Positions 63,126 to 64,000 of a stretch of DNA of 64,000 nt are shown here, piece after piece. The stretch lies in the NCBI GenBank assembly GCA_037200045.1, contig JBBCHM010000002.1:981241-1045240 (forward strand). The letters are read 5' to 3'. Under the pieces are notes generated by a model. That model was given only the letters and a program-made list of their open reading frames with translations, did no database searches and was not told the origin of the DNA. Position numbers and translations under genes: made by a program. Every line of letters starts with the position of its first letter. The stretch's first letter is position 1. Source of the stretch: Rhizomicrobium sp. Its GTDB lineage: Bacteria; Pseudomonadota; Alphaproteobacteria; Micropepsales; Micropepsaceae.

Positions 63126-64000
63126 ATGACAGTTTCCACAATGTCCGGCGTACCGGCGCGTCCGCCGGCCACGGACAGCACCACGATCATGACCCGGCTG
63201 GCGCGCGACTACATGCGCCAGCAATGGCGCACGCTAATCGTCGCCGTGCTCTGCATGATCGTGACGGCCGGGGCGACGGCCGAAATGGCGCATCTGGTCG
63301 ACCCCGTGATCAACGACATCTTCCTGCTCAGGCGCAGCGACATGCTGATCGCGCTGCCGCTGGAGATCATGGGCGTCGTGATGGTGCGCGCGATAACCCA
63401 GTTCATCCAGCAATGGCTGATGGACAGCGTCGGCGAACGCGCCGTCGCCGGCGCGCAGCGCGACATGCTGTGGAGCATCGTGCACCAGGACATCGCCTCG
63501 CTCGCCACCGTGCATTCGGCGCAGTTCGTGTCGAACTTCATCTACGACGCGACGCTGATGCGCGATGCGATCGTGCGCGGCGTGGCGGGTCTCGGGCTCG
63601 AACTGATTTCCCTGATCGCGCTGGCCGGCGTGATGATCTACGAGGATTGGCGGCTGGCCGGGATCGCCGTGGTGGTCATGCCCTTCGTCGCCTGGGTGAC
63701 GCAGATCATCGGCGCCTCGCTGCGCCGCTCCGCCTCGCGGGGCATGGAGAAGACGGCGGAGCTGTCCATCGCGCTGTCCGAGGCGCTGGACGGGCGGCGC
63801 ATCATCAAGGCCTATGGGCTGGAGGGCCATATCTCCGGCAAGGCGAACGAAAGGCTGGCGCAGCGCCTGCGCTTCCTGCTGCGCGTGGTGCGCACGCGCG
63901 CCGCCGCGGTGCCCTCGACCGACCTGTTCGGCGGCGCGGTGATCGCGGCGACCATCGGCTATGCCGGCTACCAGGCGATCCACGGCCAGCTCGGCATCAA
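63126..64000 (+). CDS. MsbA-type ABC exporter, 3' part outside the window
   Basis: N-terminal 291 residues of an ABC exporter; the frame is open to the right edge. Five or so transmembrane helices are visible, with the exporter coupling region ELSIALSEALDGRRIIKAYG and GERAVAGAQRDMLWSIVHQD. The ATP-binding domain lies beyond the window. Similarity to lipid A exporters (MsbA) and to YjbB-like transporters is by fold; the pmbA-IMPase-DUF4170 neighbourhood beside lipid A transport or KDO genes is common in alphaproteobacteria. ATG 63126. Confidence 0.88.
   Translation, partial: MTVSTMSGVPARPPATDSTTIMTRLARDYMRQQWRTLIVAVLCMIVTAGATAEMAHLVDPVINDIFLLRRSDMLIALPLEIMGVVMVRAITQFIQQWLMDSVGERAVAGAQRDMLWSIVHQDIASLATVHSAQFVSNFIYDATLMRDAIVRGVAGLGLELISLIALAGVMIYEDWRLAGIAVVVMPFVAWVTQIIGASLRRSASRGMEKTAELSIALSEALDGRRIIKAYGLEGHISGKANERLAQRLRFLLRVVRTRAAAVPSTDLFGGAVIAATIGYAGYQAIHGQLGI

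Overview
The window is GC-rich chromosomal DNA of an alphaproteobacterium. The evidence is gene content and gene order: an aa3-type cytochrome oxidase operon led by coxB next to tldD, SURF1-DUF983-thrC-M16 peptidase, a tandem glycine riboswitch ahead of gcvT, an NDUFA12 (complex I B17.2) homologue, a B12-dependent NrdJ, ubiA-rsmE-gshA, and pmbA-inositol phosphatase-DUF4170. A soil or plant-associated order such as Micropepsales, Rhizobiales or Rhodospirillales fits, but the genus cannot be fixed from the sequence alone. No tRNA, rRNA, CRISPR array, prophage or complete insertion sequence was seen.

Layout. 0-5 kb: murJ (cut by the left edge) and a secreted arylesterase, divergent from an ABC ATPase-permease pair. 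5-8 kb: a BI-1 membrane protein with a possible RNA leader, aat, then DUF2155-mlaD-NDUFA12 on the other strand. 8.6-13.2 kb: nrdJ, a 61-residue protein, and a gene-free stretch with a probable structured RNA. 13-21.7 kb: DUF1203, a pentapeptide protein, the glycine-cleavage operon under its riboswitch, argS and a lipoprotein. 21.9-24.5 kb: thrB-rnhA, a frameshifted peroxiredoxin and YqgE. 24.7-36.9 kb: one long leftward cluster reading coxB-coxA-ctaB-small CoxF-like protein-coxC-DUF983-SURF1-thrC-M16 peptidase-acetyltransferase-GGDEF/EAL protein. 37-44 kb: tldD, DUF952, a CcdA/CcdB toxin-antitoxin pair, several small enzymes and gshA. 44-49.8 kb: a secreted protein, rsmE, and a rightward run of ubiA, desaturase, 2OG-oxygenase and methyltransferase, then a phasin. 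49.8-52.2 kb: two divergent citrate-synthase-like proteins, one with a DNA-binding N-terminus. 52.6-59.8 kb: GFA, FUSC, an amino-acid permease, UbiD, a secreted retropepsin-like protein and MAPEG. 59.8-64 kb: pmbA, an inositol-phosphatase-family enzyme, DUF4170, a methyltransferase and an MsbA-type ABC exporter cut by the right edge.

Three things stand out. (1) Intergenic DNA is dense with three families of palindromic repeats, many built as two hairpins facing each other; one sits inside the gcv operon and one supplies the apparent ribosome-binding site of ctaB. (2) Between 23.5 and 29.4 kb, five single-base indels interrupt conserved genes. This means either local sequence error or a decaying block. 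(3) Candidate regulatory or RNA elements without an obvious known identity include the GNRA-loop-rich stretch at 12.8-13.2 kb, a perfect 10-bp-arm palindrome over the ccdA start codon, and TTGATCA repeats between the two citrate-synthase-like genes.
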